A DNA stretch of 64,000 nt from contig NZ_SLVP01000002.1 in assembly GCF_004345425.1 (NCBI RefSeq), forward strand, positions 1,188,357 through 1,252,356, given 5' to 3'. The DNA is from Paenibacillus sp. BK033 (GTDB lineage Bacteria > Bacillota > Bacilli > Paenibacillales > Paenibacillaceae). Below are positions 26,385-35,666 of the stretch, one piece after another. The notes under the pieces were generated by a model. It did no database searches, had not been told where the DNA came from, and saw nothing but the letters and a program-made list of their open reading frames with translations. The translations under genes were made by a program, and so were the position numbers. Every line of letters begins with the position of its first letter. Position 1 is the stretch's first letter.

Positions 26385-28382
26385 TCAATCTGCAGGCGGA
26401 GCCGTTTTATTCCCGGTAAGCGCATTCATACCTGCCGACAGAACCTCCAGGATTCGGTCCACGTCATATACGCAGCCCTTCCAGGTGCCTCCGCTTACAG
26501 CCTGAAGCGCAGCCCACAACCGGGTATCGTCCGGCAGCGCAGGATCTTCAGCCAATTCGGGATGCTGCGGCCTGGAGGCCAGTATCAGGGTTCCTGCCTG
26601 TTCGTTCTCCGGCGCGTCGCCGCAGCCGACCATATGGATGGTGCCGTCCAACCGGCGCGTATCGATCCGGATGTCGATCCAGTCTCCGGTGCGCAGCCGG
26701 CCTACCGGTCCTCCGGCCAAAGCCTCCGGTCCGATATGACCGATACAGGCACCGGTGGATACACCGGAGAATCTGGCATCGGTCAGCAGGGTTACCTGCT
26801 TGCCGTAAGGCAGATGCTTCAGCGCCGAAGTAAGCTGATAGGTTTCTTCCATGCCCGTACCGGACGGCCCGCGGCCGATCAGCACCAACACGTCGCCAGC
26901 CACGATCCCGCCCATCTTGATGGCACGAATGGCCGAGCGCTCGGTCGTAAACACTTTGGCTCTCCCGACATGCCGGAAAATACCGTTCTCGCCGATAACG
27001 GAAGGGTCAATGGCCGTCGATTTGATGACCGCCCCTTCCGGTGCCAGATTGCCGGTCGGGAACGTCACCGTTGAGGTAAGTCCCGCCTTTTTGGCTAGCT
27101 CGGGGCTGTATATGACACTGTCCGGATCGATCCCATCCTGCTCCAGCAAATAGCTGCGCATCCGACGGCGGCGCTCCGAGCCTTCCCACCAATCAAGCAC
27201 CTCGCCTAGCGTTGATCCCGTCACGGTCAGTACCCGATCATCAATGACGCCGAGCCGCCTCAGATGCAGCATGACTTCCGGAACGCCGCCTGCCAGAAAC
27301 ACGCGGACGGTCGGATGGGGGATCGGCCCGTTAGGCAAGACGCTAACAAGCCGCGGAACGCTGCGGTTGATCGCGGTCCAGTCGTTTGCGTCCGGAACCG
27401 ACAAGCCCGCGGCATGCGCGATTGCCGGGATATGGAGCAGCAGATTGGTGGAGCCGCCGAATGCGGCGTGGACGGCCATCGCGTTCCGGATAGAGGCATC
27501 GGTCAGTATATGGGCCGACGCGATGCCCTGCTCCGCCATGGCAGCCGCGGCGCGCGCGGATTGGCGCGCCATCTCTTCCCAGACGGGTTGGCCGGAAGGA
27601 GCGAGCGCCGCATGGGGTACCGTCAAGCCCAGCGCCTCGGCCACGACCTGCGCCGTTCCCGCGGTGCCAAGGAATTGGCAGCCACCTCCCGGCGTAGCAC
27701 AAGCGCGGCAGCCGAGGTCCGCCGCTTCCTCCAGGCTGAGCTCCCCATGGGCATACCTGGCGCCGATTGTCTGAATCTTGCCCGCATCCTCACCGGATGT
27801 CGGCGGCAGCGTTACGCCGCCGGGCACGATAATAACGGGGAGATCGCGCATGCTGGCTAGCGCCTGCATCATGGCCGGCAGCCCCTTGTCGCAGGTGGCC
27901 ACCCCCATAACGGCGGAACGGGTAGGCAGCGAACGCACCAGCCTCCGAATCACAATCGCCGCATCGTTACGGTAAGGCAGCGAGTCAAACATCCCCGTTG
28001 TCCCCTGGCTGCGCCCGTCGCAAGGATCGCTGACATAGCCCGCGAACGGGATGTGACCCGCACGGGTCAGCTCGTCGGCAGCTGCCTTCATAAGCATCCC
28101 GATTTCCCAATGCCCGGTATGATAGCCCAGCGCTGCGGGACTTCCATCCTCGTTCCGGATGCCGCCCATCGTCCCCATGATCAGCACCTGCTTCCCGCCG
28201 AGCTGGCTGGGGCTCCAGCCCATACCGACATTTTGCGTCAGCCCGAAGAGATCTCCGCTTGGCGCATGAAGCAAAAGGTCGGGCGTCAGCGGGAGCTTGC
28301 CCGCCGGCCCAGGCGCATGTGTCTTGATGGAGAAGAAGGCGCCTTCATCCCCGCCTAATACGGTTCGTAACTGCTCATTCAT
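26385..28382 (-). CDS. YjhG/YagF-type sugar acid dehydratase (D-xylonate dehydratase)
   Basis: 665 residues, close to the ~655 of E. coli YjhG/YagF, members of the IlvD/Edd iron-sulfur dehydratase superfamily. Cysteine-bearing motifs [31 protein letters not shown] and [19 protein letters not shown] are present and would hold the cluster and Mg site. Predicted reaction: D-xylonate (or a similar pentonate) to 2-keto-3-deoxy-pentonate. Last gene of the three-gene operon starting at 30791, 23 bases after the aldehyde dehydrogenase. Markedly more GC-rich than flanking genes. Confidence 0.9.
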   Translation of the reverse strand: MNEQLRTVLGGDEGAFFSIKTHAPGPAGKLPLTPDLLLHAPSGDLFGLTQNVGMGWSPSQLGGKQVLIMGTMGGIRNEDGSPAALGYHTGHWEIGMLMKAAADELTRAGHIPFAGYVSDPCDGRSQGTTGMFDSLPYRNDAAIVIRRLVRSLPTRSAVMGVATCDKGLPAMMQALASMRDLPVIIVPGGVTLPPTSGEDAGKIQTIGARYAHGELSLEEAADLGCRACATPGGGCQFLGTAGTAQVVAEALGLTVPHAALAPSGQPVWEEMARQSARAAAAMAEQGIASAHILTDASIRNAMAVHAAFGGSTNLLLHIPAIAHAAGLSVPDANDWTAINRSVPRLVSVLPNGPIPHPTVRVFLAGGVPEVMLHLRRLGVIDDRVLTVTGSTLGEVLDWWEGSERRRRMRSYLLEQDGIDPDSVIYSPELAKKAGLTSTVTFPTGNLAPEGAVIKSTAIDPSVIGENGIFRHVGRAKVFTTERSAIRAIKMGGIVAGDVLVLIGRGPSGTGMEETYQLTSALKHLPYGKQVTLLTDARFSGVSTGACIGHIGPEALAGGPVGRLRTGDWIDIRIDTRRLDGTIHMVGCGDAPENEQAGTLILASRPQHPELAEDPALPDDTRLWAALQAVSGGTWKGCVYDVDRILEVLSAGMNALTGNKTAPPAD

Positions 28383-28405
28383 CCCGAATTGCCCCTCTCA
28401 AAGGC

Positions 28406-29866
28406 CTATGGCTTAATGAATACGGTCTTGATGGAGGTGAAGAATTCAATCGCGGCCTGCCCCTGCTCCCGCGAATGCGAACTGGACTGCTTCATCCCGC
28501 CGAACGGAGCCTGAAGCTCCACGCCTGCCGTTTCGGCATTGACCCGGACCAGACCGGCCTCCATATCCTGAACGAACGTCAATATATTGCCGATATTGCG
28601 TGTATAAATAGAAGCGCTGAGACCGAAATCGGTATTGTTGGCGACACGAATCGCTTCGTCCAAGCTTTCCACCCGAATGAGCGACAACACGGGACCGAAG
28701 ATCTCTTCCCTAGCTATGGCCATATCCGGCTTCACGTCGTCGAATACGGCGGGAGTCACATAGAAGCCGTCCGCAAGCTCGGGCTGGCTCGGCCGTTCGC
28801 CTCCTACCAGAAGTCTCGCCCCTTCCTCTTTACCCTTGCCGATATAGGACATGACCGTTTCGAACTGACTCTCATTCGCGCATGGGCCGAGCCAGATGCC
28901 TTCCTGAAGTCCGTCGCCGACCCGGAGCTCCGCTACTTTGGCCACTAACTTCTCCCTGAAAGCTTCATAAACATCGCTTACGACGATAACTCGGCTGGTC
29001 GCCGTGCACTTCTGGCCCGTAGAGCGCAGCCCTCCGCTGATCGTGGCTTCTACGGCCAGCTCCAGGTCGGCATCAGCCGCCACGATGACCGGATTCTTCC
29101 CACCCATCTCAAGCTGGTATTTCGCCCCGCGCGCGAGCGCAGCCTGCCCGACCCGCTTGCCGACCTCGTTGGAGCCGGTAAACGTCACGCCGTGAACGCC
29201 GTTGTGCGACGCAATGCCGCTGCCGACAACGCTGCCGCTGCCGACAATCATGTTCACCACTCCTGCCGGGAACCCTGCATCATGGAAGCATTGCATAACA
29301 AGAGAAGCCGTGACAGCGGTTTCGGTAGCCGGTTTCCATATGACCGTGTTGCCGTAAATCAACGCGGGAGCCATTTTCCAGACGGGAATGGCAACCGGAA
29401 AGTTCCAAGGCGAGATGACGCCAACAACGCCAAGCGGAACGCGTGTCGTAAACATGAGCGCCTCGGCATCGGTGGAAGGGATAACGTCCCCGATCTTGCG
29501 CATGCCTTCGCCTGCGTAATAGCGCAGAATCGCGGCGCCGCGCAACGTCTCGCCCTTAGCTTCCGGCAGCGTCTTTCCCATCTCCCGCGTCATCATTCTT
29601 CCGATCTCTTCCTGCCTAGCCTCGAGCAGGTCCGCCGCCTTGAACAGCAGGGCTCCCCGCTGAGCGCCGGTCAGCTTTCGCCAGAAAGCCCGTGCCCCTT
29701 CAGCGGCGGCTACGGCATTATCCAGATCGGCCGCATTAGAATCGGGTACTTGGCCGACCACTTCCCGTTTTTTTGCCGGATTGATGCTCGGTATCTGCTT
29801 GCCCGACAGCGGGGACGTCCACGCTCCGTTAATATAATTGTCAATTATTCTGGTTACTTCACTCAT
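28406..29866 (-). CDS. Aldehyde dehydrogenase, probable 2-oxoglutarate semialdehyde dehydrogenase
   Basis: 486 residues from the ATG at 29866 ([10 protein letters not shown]), with AGGAGAGGA in front. ALDH motifs: [18 protein letters not shown], the Glu in LEMGGKNP and catalytic Cys in GQKCTATSR, then EEIFGPVLS. Resembles the GucD/aldehyde group that oxidises 2-oxoglutarate semialdehyde to 2-oxoglutarate with NAD(P). Its position between a pentonate dehydratase and a FAH-family dehydratase fits the last step of the Weimberg route. Specificity inferred from context. Confidence 0.88.
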   Translation of the reverse strand: MSEVTRIIDNYINGAWTSPLSGKQIPSINPAKKREVVGQVPDSNAADLDNAVAAAEGARAFWRKLTGAQRGALLFKAADLLEARQEEIGRMMTREMGKTLPEAKGETLRGAAILRYYAGEGMRKIGDVIPSTDAEALMFTTRVPLGVVGVISPWNFPVAIPVWKMAPALIYGNTVIWKPATETAVTASLVMQCFHDAGFPAGVVNMIVGSGSVVGSGIASHNGVHGVTFTGSNEVGKRVGQAALARGAKYQLEMGGKNPVIVAADADLELAVEATISGGLRSTGQKCTATSRVIVVSDVYEAFREKLVAKVAELRVGDGLQEGIWLGPCANESQFETVMSYIGKGKEEGARLLVGGERPSQPELADGFYVTPAVFDDVKPDMAIAREEIFGPVLSLIRVESLDEAIRVANNTDFGLSASIYTRNIGNILTFVQDMEAGLVRVNAETAGVELQAPFGGMKQSSSHSREQGQAAIEFFTSIKTVFIKP

Positions 29867-29882
29867 GTACACTCGTCCTCTC

Positions 29883-30791
29883 CTACTTGGTCTGATAAAA
29901 CTGCTGCGTCAGCTCATGCTTATAGACAGCCGTATTGGCCAGGATGCCGATACCTTCGATTTCGATCTCAATCCGGTCGCCCGAATCGAGTGTAAACTGA
30001 TTAGGCGGTACCAGGCAGGTGCCGGTAAGCAGTACCGTTCCGTCGTAGAGCTCGTTATCCCGTTTCAGGAACGATACCAATTCCTCCAGCCGGCGCTTCA
30101 GCAGACTCGTACTTGCCTGCTCGTCGACCAGTTTTTCACCGTTACGGTAAATTCGGCATATGATCTGCAACGCATAGGGATCCGCAACGGTTTCGGCCAG
30201 ACGGACGGTCGGCCCAATCGAGCAGGAACGGCTCCATACCTTGGCCTGCGGCAAGTACAACGGATTCTCTCCCTCAATGTCCCGACAGCTCATGTCGTTG
30301 CCGGCCGTATAACCGATGATGTTCCCTTCGCGGTCCAGCACGAGACCCAGTTCGGCTTCAGGGACTTGCCAATTCGAGTCGCTGCGGAGACATACCTGCT
30401 GCTTCGGTCCAACGGTGCGTGCAAGGGTCGATTTCAGGAACAGCTCCGGCCGCTCTGCGTCATACACCTTGTCGTAGAACGTAGTGGCATCCAGCTTTCC
30501 CCCTGTCGCCTCATAATTCCGCGCTTCCTTGCTTCGCAAATAAGTAACGCCAGCCGCCCATACTTCCGGCGCTTCGATCGGCGTCAGCAGTTCGAGCTCA
30601 TCCAGCGAGAAAGCGATAGGCGCCTTCCCGGCGATCAAACCGGATATATGCTCGGAAGGATAAAGTCCTTTAGCTCTCGCCTCGGCCACCAACTCCATCA
30701 GGTTCGATGCTTCCAATTGATAGACGGACCCTTCCTCCGTCAAAGCGCCTAATCGCGAAAACGATGATTCCAGGTAACGAACGATACGCAT
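29883..30791 (-). CDS. FAH-family 2-keto-3-deoxy-pentonate dehydratase
   Basis: 302 residues of the fumarylacetoacetate hydrolase fold; metal-site strand [11 protein letters not shown] (E-x-E-type ligands) and [27 protein letters not shown] are visible. Related to KdaD/XylX enzymes that dehydrate 2-keto-3-deoxy-xylonate or -arabinonate to 2-oxoglutarate semialdehyde. First gene of the operon; its -10 region overlaps a 21-bp palindrome that is the likely IclR operator. The ALDH start follows 16 bases after the stop. Confidence 0.85.
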   Translation of the reverse strand: MRIVRYLESSFSRLGALTEEGSVYQLEASNLMELVAEARAKGLYPSEHISGLIAGKAPIAFSLDELELLTPIEAPEVWAAGVTYLRSKEARNYEATGGKLDATTFYDKVYDAERPELFLKSTLARTVGPKQQVCLRSDSNWQVPEAELGLVLDREGNIIGYTAGNDMSCRDIEGENPLYLPQAKVWSRSCSIGPTVRLAETVADPYALQIICRIYRNGEKLVDEQASTSLLKRRLEELVSFLKRDNELYDGTVLLTGTCLVPPNQFTLDSGDRIEIEIEGIGILANTAVYKHELTQQFYQTK

Positions 30792-30807
30792 ACGTTCAAC
30801 TCCATTT

Positions 30808-30828
30808 TAGTTTTATATTATAAAACTA
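30808..30828. promoter_or_regulatory. Operator of the pentonate operon (IclR-type)
   Basis: Perfect palindrome with 10-bp arms TAGTTTTATA around a single T, overlapping the TATAAT-like -10 of the minus-strand operon (TTGTCG -35, 17-bp spacing). A near copy precedes the iclR gene at 31665-31681. Confidence 0.7.
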
Positions 30829-30884
30829 AGTTCTCATATTTCGACAATAAATTGTACATGCCGAATGGCATGTACGTGAGAACT
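30829..30884 (-). terminator. Nested inverted repeat between iclR-type gene and pentonate operon
   Basis: Inner 9-bp stem GTACATGCC/GGCATGTAC inside an outer AGTTCTCA/TGAGAACT repeat. It could end iclR transcription, though no T-tract follows, or be a second regulator site upstream of the operon -35. Confidence 0.5.
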
Positions 30885-30889
30885 CAGTC

Positions 30890-31645
30890 TTACAATCGGC
30901 CAAGTCCCCTTGAAATGTTGTCCGCCGTCCGCGCAACCAGCTCGGAGAACGCAGCGAACTCCTCGTCGTTTACAGTGGACACCATGGTGGAGATGCTAAC
31001 GGCGGCGGATACTTGACCGCTGTGGTCGTACACCGGCGCGGCCGTGCAGCGCACCCCCGGTTCATTCTCCTCACGGTCGTATCCAACTCCCTTTGCCCTC
31101 ACGCGCTCAAGCTCGGCACGCAAATCGGCTTCGTTCGTAATGGTATGGGGCGTCTGAACGTGGTAATGATAAGCTGCAAGGATACGATTGAGTTCCGAAG
31201 CAGGCATAAAGGCGGCAAGTACTTTGCCGACCGCACTGCTGTGCAGCGGGACGCGCTTGCCGATTCGGGAATATCGGATGGCCGCTTTCGCGCCTTCGAC
31301 CTTATCGATATATACGCCTTCCGAGCCGTCCAATACGACTAGATGCGCCGTTTGCCCCGTCTCTTGCGACAGCTGCTGCAGATGGGGACGCGCAATCTCC
31401 CGGATGTCGAAGCCCTGAAGCAGCAGTTGTCCCTTTTCGAGCAGGCGGATGCCCAAGCGATATTTGCCCGACTCTGCGTCCTGCTCGATATACCGGTGCA
31501 TTTGAAGCGTCTTGAGCAGCGAATGAACGGTGCTCTTGTGAAGCTGCATCCGGGCGCTGATCTCGGTGATTTTCAGCTCTCTGTTCCGCTCGTCGAACAG
31601 GTCCAGGATGGACAATGCCCGATCGAGCGATTGTATAATCGGCAT
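30890..31645 (-). CDS. IclR family transcriptional regulator
   Basis: 251 residues: N-terminal winged helix-turn-helix (about 5-65, LKITEISARMQLHKSTVHSLLKTL) and C-terminal GAF-like effector domain (about 80-250) ending ARTADNISRGLG. Lies directly upstream of the pentonate operon and shares with it a palindromic promoter element, so it probably controls both in response to a pentonate or keto-deoxy acid. Its start overlaps no other feature; weak ribosome site GAAGGAAG lies about 11 bases upstream. Confidence 0.92.
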   Translation of the reverse strand: MPIIQSLDRALSILDLFDERNRELKITEISARMQLHKSTVHSLLKTLQMHRYIEQDAESGKYRLGIRLLEKGQLLLQGFDIREIARPHLQQLSQETGQTAHLVVLDGSEGVYIDKVEGAKAAIRYSRIGKRVPLHSSAVGKVLAAFMPASELNRILAAYHYHVQTPHTITNEADLRAELERVRAKGVGYDREENEPGVRCTAAPVYDHSGQVSAAVSISTMVSTVNDEEFAAFSELVARTADNISRGLGRL

Positions 31646-32015
31646 GTGTTCGGTCTTCCTTCAAGTTTTATATTATAGAACGCTATTCTATAGTATCAAT
31701 TTTACCTATTTTTTCTTCCTTTTGTCTACTATTTTGTTTGCCGGTTTCGCCATTCAGATGATTTTTCAAATTTGAGATTTTCTGCAACAGCTTTAGTTTA
31801 CTCACTCCATTCCCCCGCACCTTATGCGACCTCACTAGAGCTGCCATCCCTTGTTTTCCAATTTATTCAATTAATTGATGTTGCCTGTCAGATTATAGAT
31901 CTTTCACCTTAGCGATTATAGAGCTTTATTGAAAGTGATTGAAGTCATTTAAATCTAAACCTATCATGAAAGAAATAAAAAAACCGGTCTCAACAAACCG
32001 GCTGCCCGTGCATTA
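31646..32015. other. Intergenic region upstream of the iclR-type gene
   Basis: Contains the iclR promoter TTGATA - 16 bp - TATAAT on the minus strand with operator GTTTTATATTATAGAAC (31665-31681), then about 280 bp of AT-rich sequence in which I see no gene, and the terminator of the isomerase gene. Confidence 0.55.
31974..32003 (-). terminator. Terminator after sugar isomerase gene
   Basis: Short CCGGT/ACCGG stem followed on the minus strand by a run of seven T residues, 13 bases past the stop. Confidence 0.55.
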
Positions 32016-32840
32016 TTAAGCCCAGGGTATATTCTGTTCTGCTAATAATAGTTTGATCGCTCTTGAAGCAACTATGAATAATTCCGGCTTGCTAAGCCCT
32101 TCCAGTCTCCCAGCGGCCTGCAGATGTGGTTCCAGCGACATATATCCGCAATATCCTTTTTGCTTCAATACTTGTAAAAGCTGCTTCAATTGTCCGTCTC
32201 CTTCACCGGATGGAACAACTGAACCTGTCTCCATGACAGCGTCTTTAATATGAATATAGGAGATATATTCATCCAACAAGGGATAAGCTTCAGATACTGG
32301 ACTCACCTTACATTGCACGAAATTTGCCGGATCAAAGGCAGCGCGTAAATAAGGCGATGATATGGCTTGTAACAAATCCCGGCACCGTTCGCCGTTGTCC
32401 CCATAAATATGGCTTTCATTTTCGTGTAGTAAAACGATACCTGCTCTCTCCGCCAATTGCACAAGACTTTGCATGCGCGAGAGAACTTCCGAACGGTAGC
32501 GATCATGTTCACCGTCAGGAATATAAAAAGAAAAAATACGGACATATGAAACCTGAAAAAACGATGCAAGCCATATTGCCTTCCTGGCCTCTTCGAAATG
32601 CAGATCAAAATTGTCGGTTATTTTAATTTTACCTAGTGGAGAGCCTATGGAAGATACCTGAAATCCCCTGTCCTCTAATATTCCTTTTACTTTTACGGCT
32701 TCATCATCAGTGAGCTGTAATACATTTTTCCCCCAAACGCTTCTCAGCTCTAGATGATGGATTTGTTCCGATTCGAGGACATCCAGCTGAATATCCAATT
32801 CCGATGAGATTTCATCAGCAAAGCCGGTTAATGTAATCAT
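32016..32840 (-). CDS. Sugar phosphate isomerase/epimerase (xylose isomerase-like TIM barrel)
   Basis: 274 residues from the ATG at 32840 (MITLTGFADEIS); AAGGGAG precedes it, and the ATG six codons upstream overlaps that site. The AP endonuclease family 2 TIM barrel is indicated by LLHENESHIYGD and AFDPANFVQC (metal-binding Glu, His, Asp) and YIHIKDAV, GEGDGQL and LEPHL. Members isomerise or epimerise sugars, inositols or keto acids; substrate not deducible. Divergent from an AraC regulator. Confidence 0.85.
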   Translation of the reverse strand: MITLTGFADEISSELDIQLDVLESEQIHHLELRSVWGKNVLQLTDDEAVKVKGILEDRGFQVSSIGSPLGKIKITDNFDLHFEEARKAIWLASFFQVSYVRIFSFYIPDGEHDRYRSEVLSRMQSLVQLAERAGIVLLHENESHIYGDNGERCRDLLQAISSPYLRAAFDPANFVQCKVSPVSEAYPLLDEYISYIHIKDAVMETGSVVPSGEGDGQLKQLLQVLKQKGYCGYMSLEPHLQAAGRLEGLSKPELFIVASRAIKLLLAEQNIPWA

Positions 32841-32899
32841 AACGATCTCCCTTTGCATGTAATCTATATATGCTGATGCTGTATAGGAGGCGAACCATC

Positions 32900-33682
32900 T
32901 TGGAGCTTGAACACCATCCCTACCTTATTCCCAATATCTTTTTGTTTGTTAATCGAAGATGTTATCCGGATTGGACCATACGGAAGGCTAGAATCAGCTT
33001 TCACGATCTTACCTTTGTTATCGAAGGAAAGGCGAATTACTATATTGACGGCAAGAAATTCACCGCTGAAGCAGGAGATCTCGTCTATGTTCCCAGCGGG
33101 AGTGTGCGGGAAGCTCATACCTTTAAAGATTCTCCTATGCATTCCTATCCTTTTAACTTCTACTGGGCAGATCCTCATAATCATATTCAAATGCCCTTTC
33201 AGGGGTTGACGAAAAAGGTTATCACGAAAGAGATCCTAAGCTATCTGCGTGAATTTAACCATGTGTGGATGAGCAAGCAGCCTTATTACCATATTCAGGC
33301 ACGGGCACTATTCGAATTGATCATCCACCGTCTGTTAACCAGCTTTCACCGAAATTTACCAACCCCTTTTGATCCCCGAATAAAGAAGCTTATAGAATAT
33401 TTAACAGAACATTACTCGGATCATATGGCTATTAACGAGATAGCAGAAGGCTTGAGACTGCATCCTGTTTACTTCGGAAAGCTATTCAAGCAGAATACCG
33501 GAATGTCTTTCAAAGAATATGTCAACCGCGTCCGGATGAATAACGCAGAAATGATGCTTTCTTCCGGTGATTTCACCGTTAAGGAAGCCGCAGAGCGCTG
33601 CGGAATCCAAGATATCTATTATTTCAGCAAAGTATTTAAAGAGATAAAGGGATATCCTCCATCTGCCGCCAAAATAAAATGA
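32900..33682 (+). CDS. AraC family regulator, divergent from the isomerase
   Basis: 260 residues if started at the TTG at 32900, which has AGGAGG 9 bases upstream; ATGs at 32870 and 32876 in frame have no ribosome site and would nearly abut the divergent gene. Cupin-type sensor (ANYYIDGKKFTAEAGDLVYVPSG) and AraC helix-turn-helix (about 160-260) with TVKEAAERCGIQDIYYFSKVFKEIKGYPPS. Likely controls the isomerase. Confidence 0.88.
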   Translation: MELEHHPYLIPNIFLFVNRRCYPDWTIRKARISFHDLTFVIEGKANYYIDGKKFTAEAGDLVYVPSGSVREAHTFKDSPMHSYPFNFYWADPHNHIQMPFQGLTKKVITKEILSYLREFNHVWMSKQPYYHIQARALFELIIHRLLTSFHRNLPTPFDPRIKKLIEYLTEHYSDHMAINEIAEGLRLHPVYFGKLFKQNTGMSFKEYVNRVRMNNAEMMLSSGDFTVKEAAERCGIQDIYYFSKVFKEIKGYPPSAAKIK

Positions 33683-33715
33683 TCTTCGCGTTACAACGGA
33701 AAAGCAAATGAAAGA

Positions 33716-33751
33716 CAGAGGTCCCCATTGCTGCTGCAGTGGGGACCTGCC
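33716..33751. terminator. Terminator between convergent AraC and binding-protein genes
   Basis: 9-bp stem AGGTCCCCA/TGGGGACCT with a further CTGC-rich interior; serves both convergent transcripts. Confidence 0.7.
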
Positions 33752-33770
33752 CTTATCGTTCAAAGAGCTG

Positions 33771-35150
33771 TTACTTCTTCCAGACTTCGTCAATAGACGA
33801 CTGGAATTGCTCTTTGTATTTGTCAATTACTGTGGATACCGATACACCTTCCAGAATTTCGCCGACCATTTCATAGTAAGGCATATTCGGATAACCATCC
33901 TTTCCGTCAACTCTATTAATCGTTTCTCCTGCTGTCTTGGCGTTATTGATATCATCCTCATTGCTAAATAACGTTTCCAGCGAGGCTTGCTTCGGATAAT
34001 CGTAAATCGAATCGATATCATTGATTTTCTCATAGATATAGACCAACTGCTCGGGATGCTCGATTACCTTCGGAATGGTCATGTAGTTCGGAATCGTCAA
34101 ATGCGAACGATATTCCACCGCGCTAGGTCCTTTAGGAAATGGCAGGAATCCGATATCCATATCCGGCATATCCTTCTTGAAGCCATCCATCTCATAATCG
34201 CTTCCCGCGTACATCAACGTGTTGCCTTGACGGAAAAACTGCCCAGGTTCCGTCCAGTCTCCGCCTTCTGTAGGTCTAGCGACGTTTTCCGTGGCAAGCT
34301 TGGAGACGAACTCCAGGGTTTCCTTTGTTTTCGGATCCTCCAAGTTCTGTTTATCAGCTGCGACCAGATTGGCGTCATTGGAAGCCAGCGCCTGCACCAG
34401 AATATTGGCTGTAGCAACACCCCATGTATCCAGCTTACCGTTATTGTCCGTATCTTTGTTAGCTTCTTTGGCAACCTGGATGAAAGTATCCCAGTTCCAG
34501 TTATCATCGTTCACATAATCCTGCAGTGGCTTCATGCCTAATTTATTCATCAGAGTACGGTTATAGAAAATACCTGACGATGCGCCGTTAATTCCGGAGC
34601 GGAATCCGTAGCCTCTGCCCGCATACTCCGAATAATCGTTTGTATATTGCTGTATAAATACCTTGTCATTCTTCGTATATTCATCTACGGGAGCGAACAG
34701 CTCCTGCTTAACAAGCGATGGAATCATCCACGGTCTTGCCATCCGGATGATGTCGCCGATCGGTGCTCCGGCAAGCAGCGAGGCTGTAACCTTACTGGAA
34801 TATTCCGCATAGTCAACCGTGACATATTCGATCTTGAAATTATGTTTTTTCATTAATTCATCCAGATTCTGCTTTCGCTTGATATTATCCGGATTATCTT
34901 CCTTGATGGATTCGTCATACCAGGAAACCCATTTAATCGTTCGGCCGCCCATATCGAAATCCATTTCAGGTGTTCCGGTATCATTTTCAATTGCAGCAGG
35001 AGTTGCATCATTGGCTTCCGATTCCGAAGAAATAGGCGTACTGTCGACTCCCGCGTTGTTGTTCTTGTTACTGCCGCCGTTGCTGCTGCATCCAGCAGCC
35101 AATAGCAGAATCAGAATCAACGACATAAGCAGCGACTTCCTTTTCCACAT
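33771..35150 (-). CDS. Extracellular sugar-binding lipoprotein without adjacent permeases
   Basis: 459 residues. Lipobox LLAAGC (Cys21), Ser/Asn-rich spacer, then a family 1 binding-protein fold with GASSGIFYNRTLMNKLGMKPL hinge motif. Ribosome site AAAGGGGGG before ATG. It stands alone, with a terminator downstream and 516 bp of relic-bearing sequence upstream, so it probably works with permeases encoded elsewhere or with those at 37349-39228. Confidence 0.88.
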   Translation of the reverse strand: MWKRKSLLMSLILILLLAAGCSSNGGSNKNNNAGVDSTPISSESEANDATPAAIENDTGTPEMDFDMGGRTIKWVSWYDESIKEDNPDNIKRKQNLDELMKKHNFKIEYVTVDYAEYSSKVTASLLAGAPIGDIIRMARPWMIPSLVKQELFAPVDEYTKNDKVFIQQYTNDYSEYAGRGYGFRSGINGASSGIFYNRTLMNKLGMKPLQDYVNDDNWNWDTFIQVAKEANKDTDNNGKLDTWGVATANILVQALASNDANLVAADKQNLEDPKTKETLEFVSKLATENVARPTEGGDWTEPGQFFRQGNTLMYAGSDYEMDGFKKDMPDMDIGFLPFPKGPSAVEYRSHLTIPNYMTIPKVIEHPEQLVYIYEKINDIDSIYDYPKQASLETLFSNEDDINNAKTAGETINRVDGKDGYPNMPYYEMVGEILEGVSVSTVIDKYKEQFQSSIDEVWKK

Positions 35151-35567
35151 CTAATATCCCCCCTTTGATTTGGCTGTCTCTTCTGAAGTACAGCGCTTAC
35201 AATAAGAAATGTTATCTGCTTTCCGGCAAACAAACCATGGAGAATCTAAACTTGATTTGTAAGTTTCAAACATTAATTCTATAAAGAAAGAAAGTTAAGA
35301 CATACATTTACAAATCGCGAGCTGGAAGTCATGAGCAAGATCGCAAACGAGATCGTATATACCAATTAGTTGATACTATGAAAATCAGTCACAAGCGATT
35401 GCAAAGTTAGAAAGAAAAGGGATTATTCCGATCAATGGGGTAATTAACAAAGGGTCTAATATTAAAAATCTACATTAGCATAAGAAAAGAGCACTGCATG
35501 AACGCAATGCTCTTTTCTGACATTATCAACTACTTGGCATAGTACCACTTAATTTAAGAATACCCTT
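35151..35567. other. Intergenic region with terminator and a possible gene relic
   Basis: Includes the promoter region of the lipoprotein gene. On the plus strand 35374-35477 is an open stretch reading AIAKLERKGIIPINGVI before a stop, without a start codon or ribosome site, which may be the end of a lost gene. The hairpin at 35483-35518 follows it. Confidence 0.35.
35483..35518. terminator. Intergenic terminator
   Basis: Perfect 11-bp stem AGAAAAGAGCA/TGCTCTTTTCT, downstream of the possible relic on the plus strand and of the sigK relic on the minus strand. Confidence 0.7.
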
Positions 35568-35666
35568 TTACTTCTTCGCCTTATAAAACTCAAAACTTTC
35601 GATCGCTTTGATCAGGCCAATCGTTCCTATAGAGATTAGATCCTCGAGATCCTCTCCCGTATCATT
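35568..35666 (-). pseudogene. sigK relic with internal deletion
   Basis: Encodes in one frame [19 protein letters not shown] followed by [17 protein letters not shown]. This equals the region 2 segment of the intact SigK at 60093-60791 ([19 protein letters not shown]) joined directly to its last residues (HEFYKAKK), with about 130 residues missing. It abuts the stop codon of the binding-protein gene at 35667 and has no start, so it is a deleted fragment. Confidence 0.8.
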
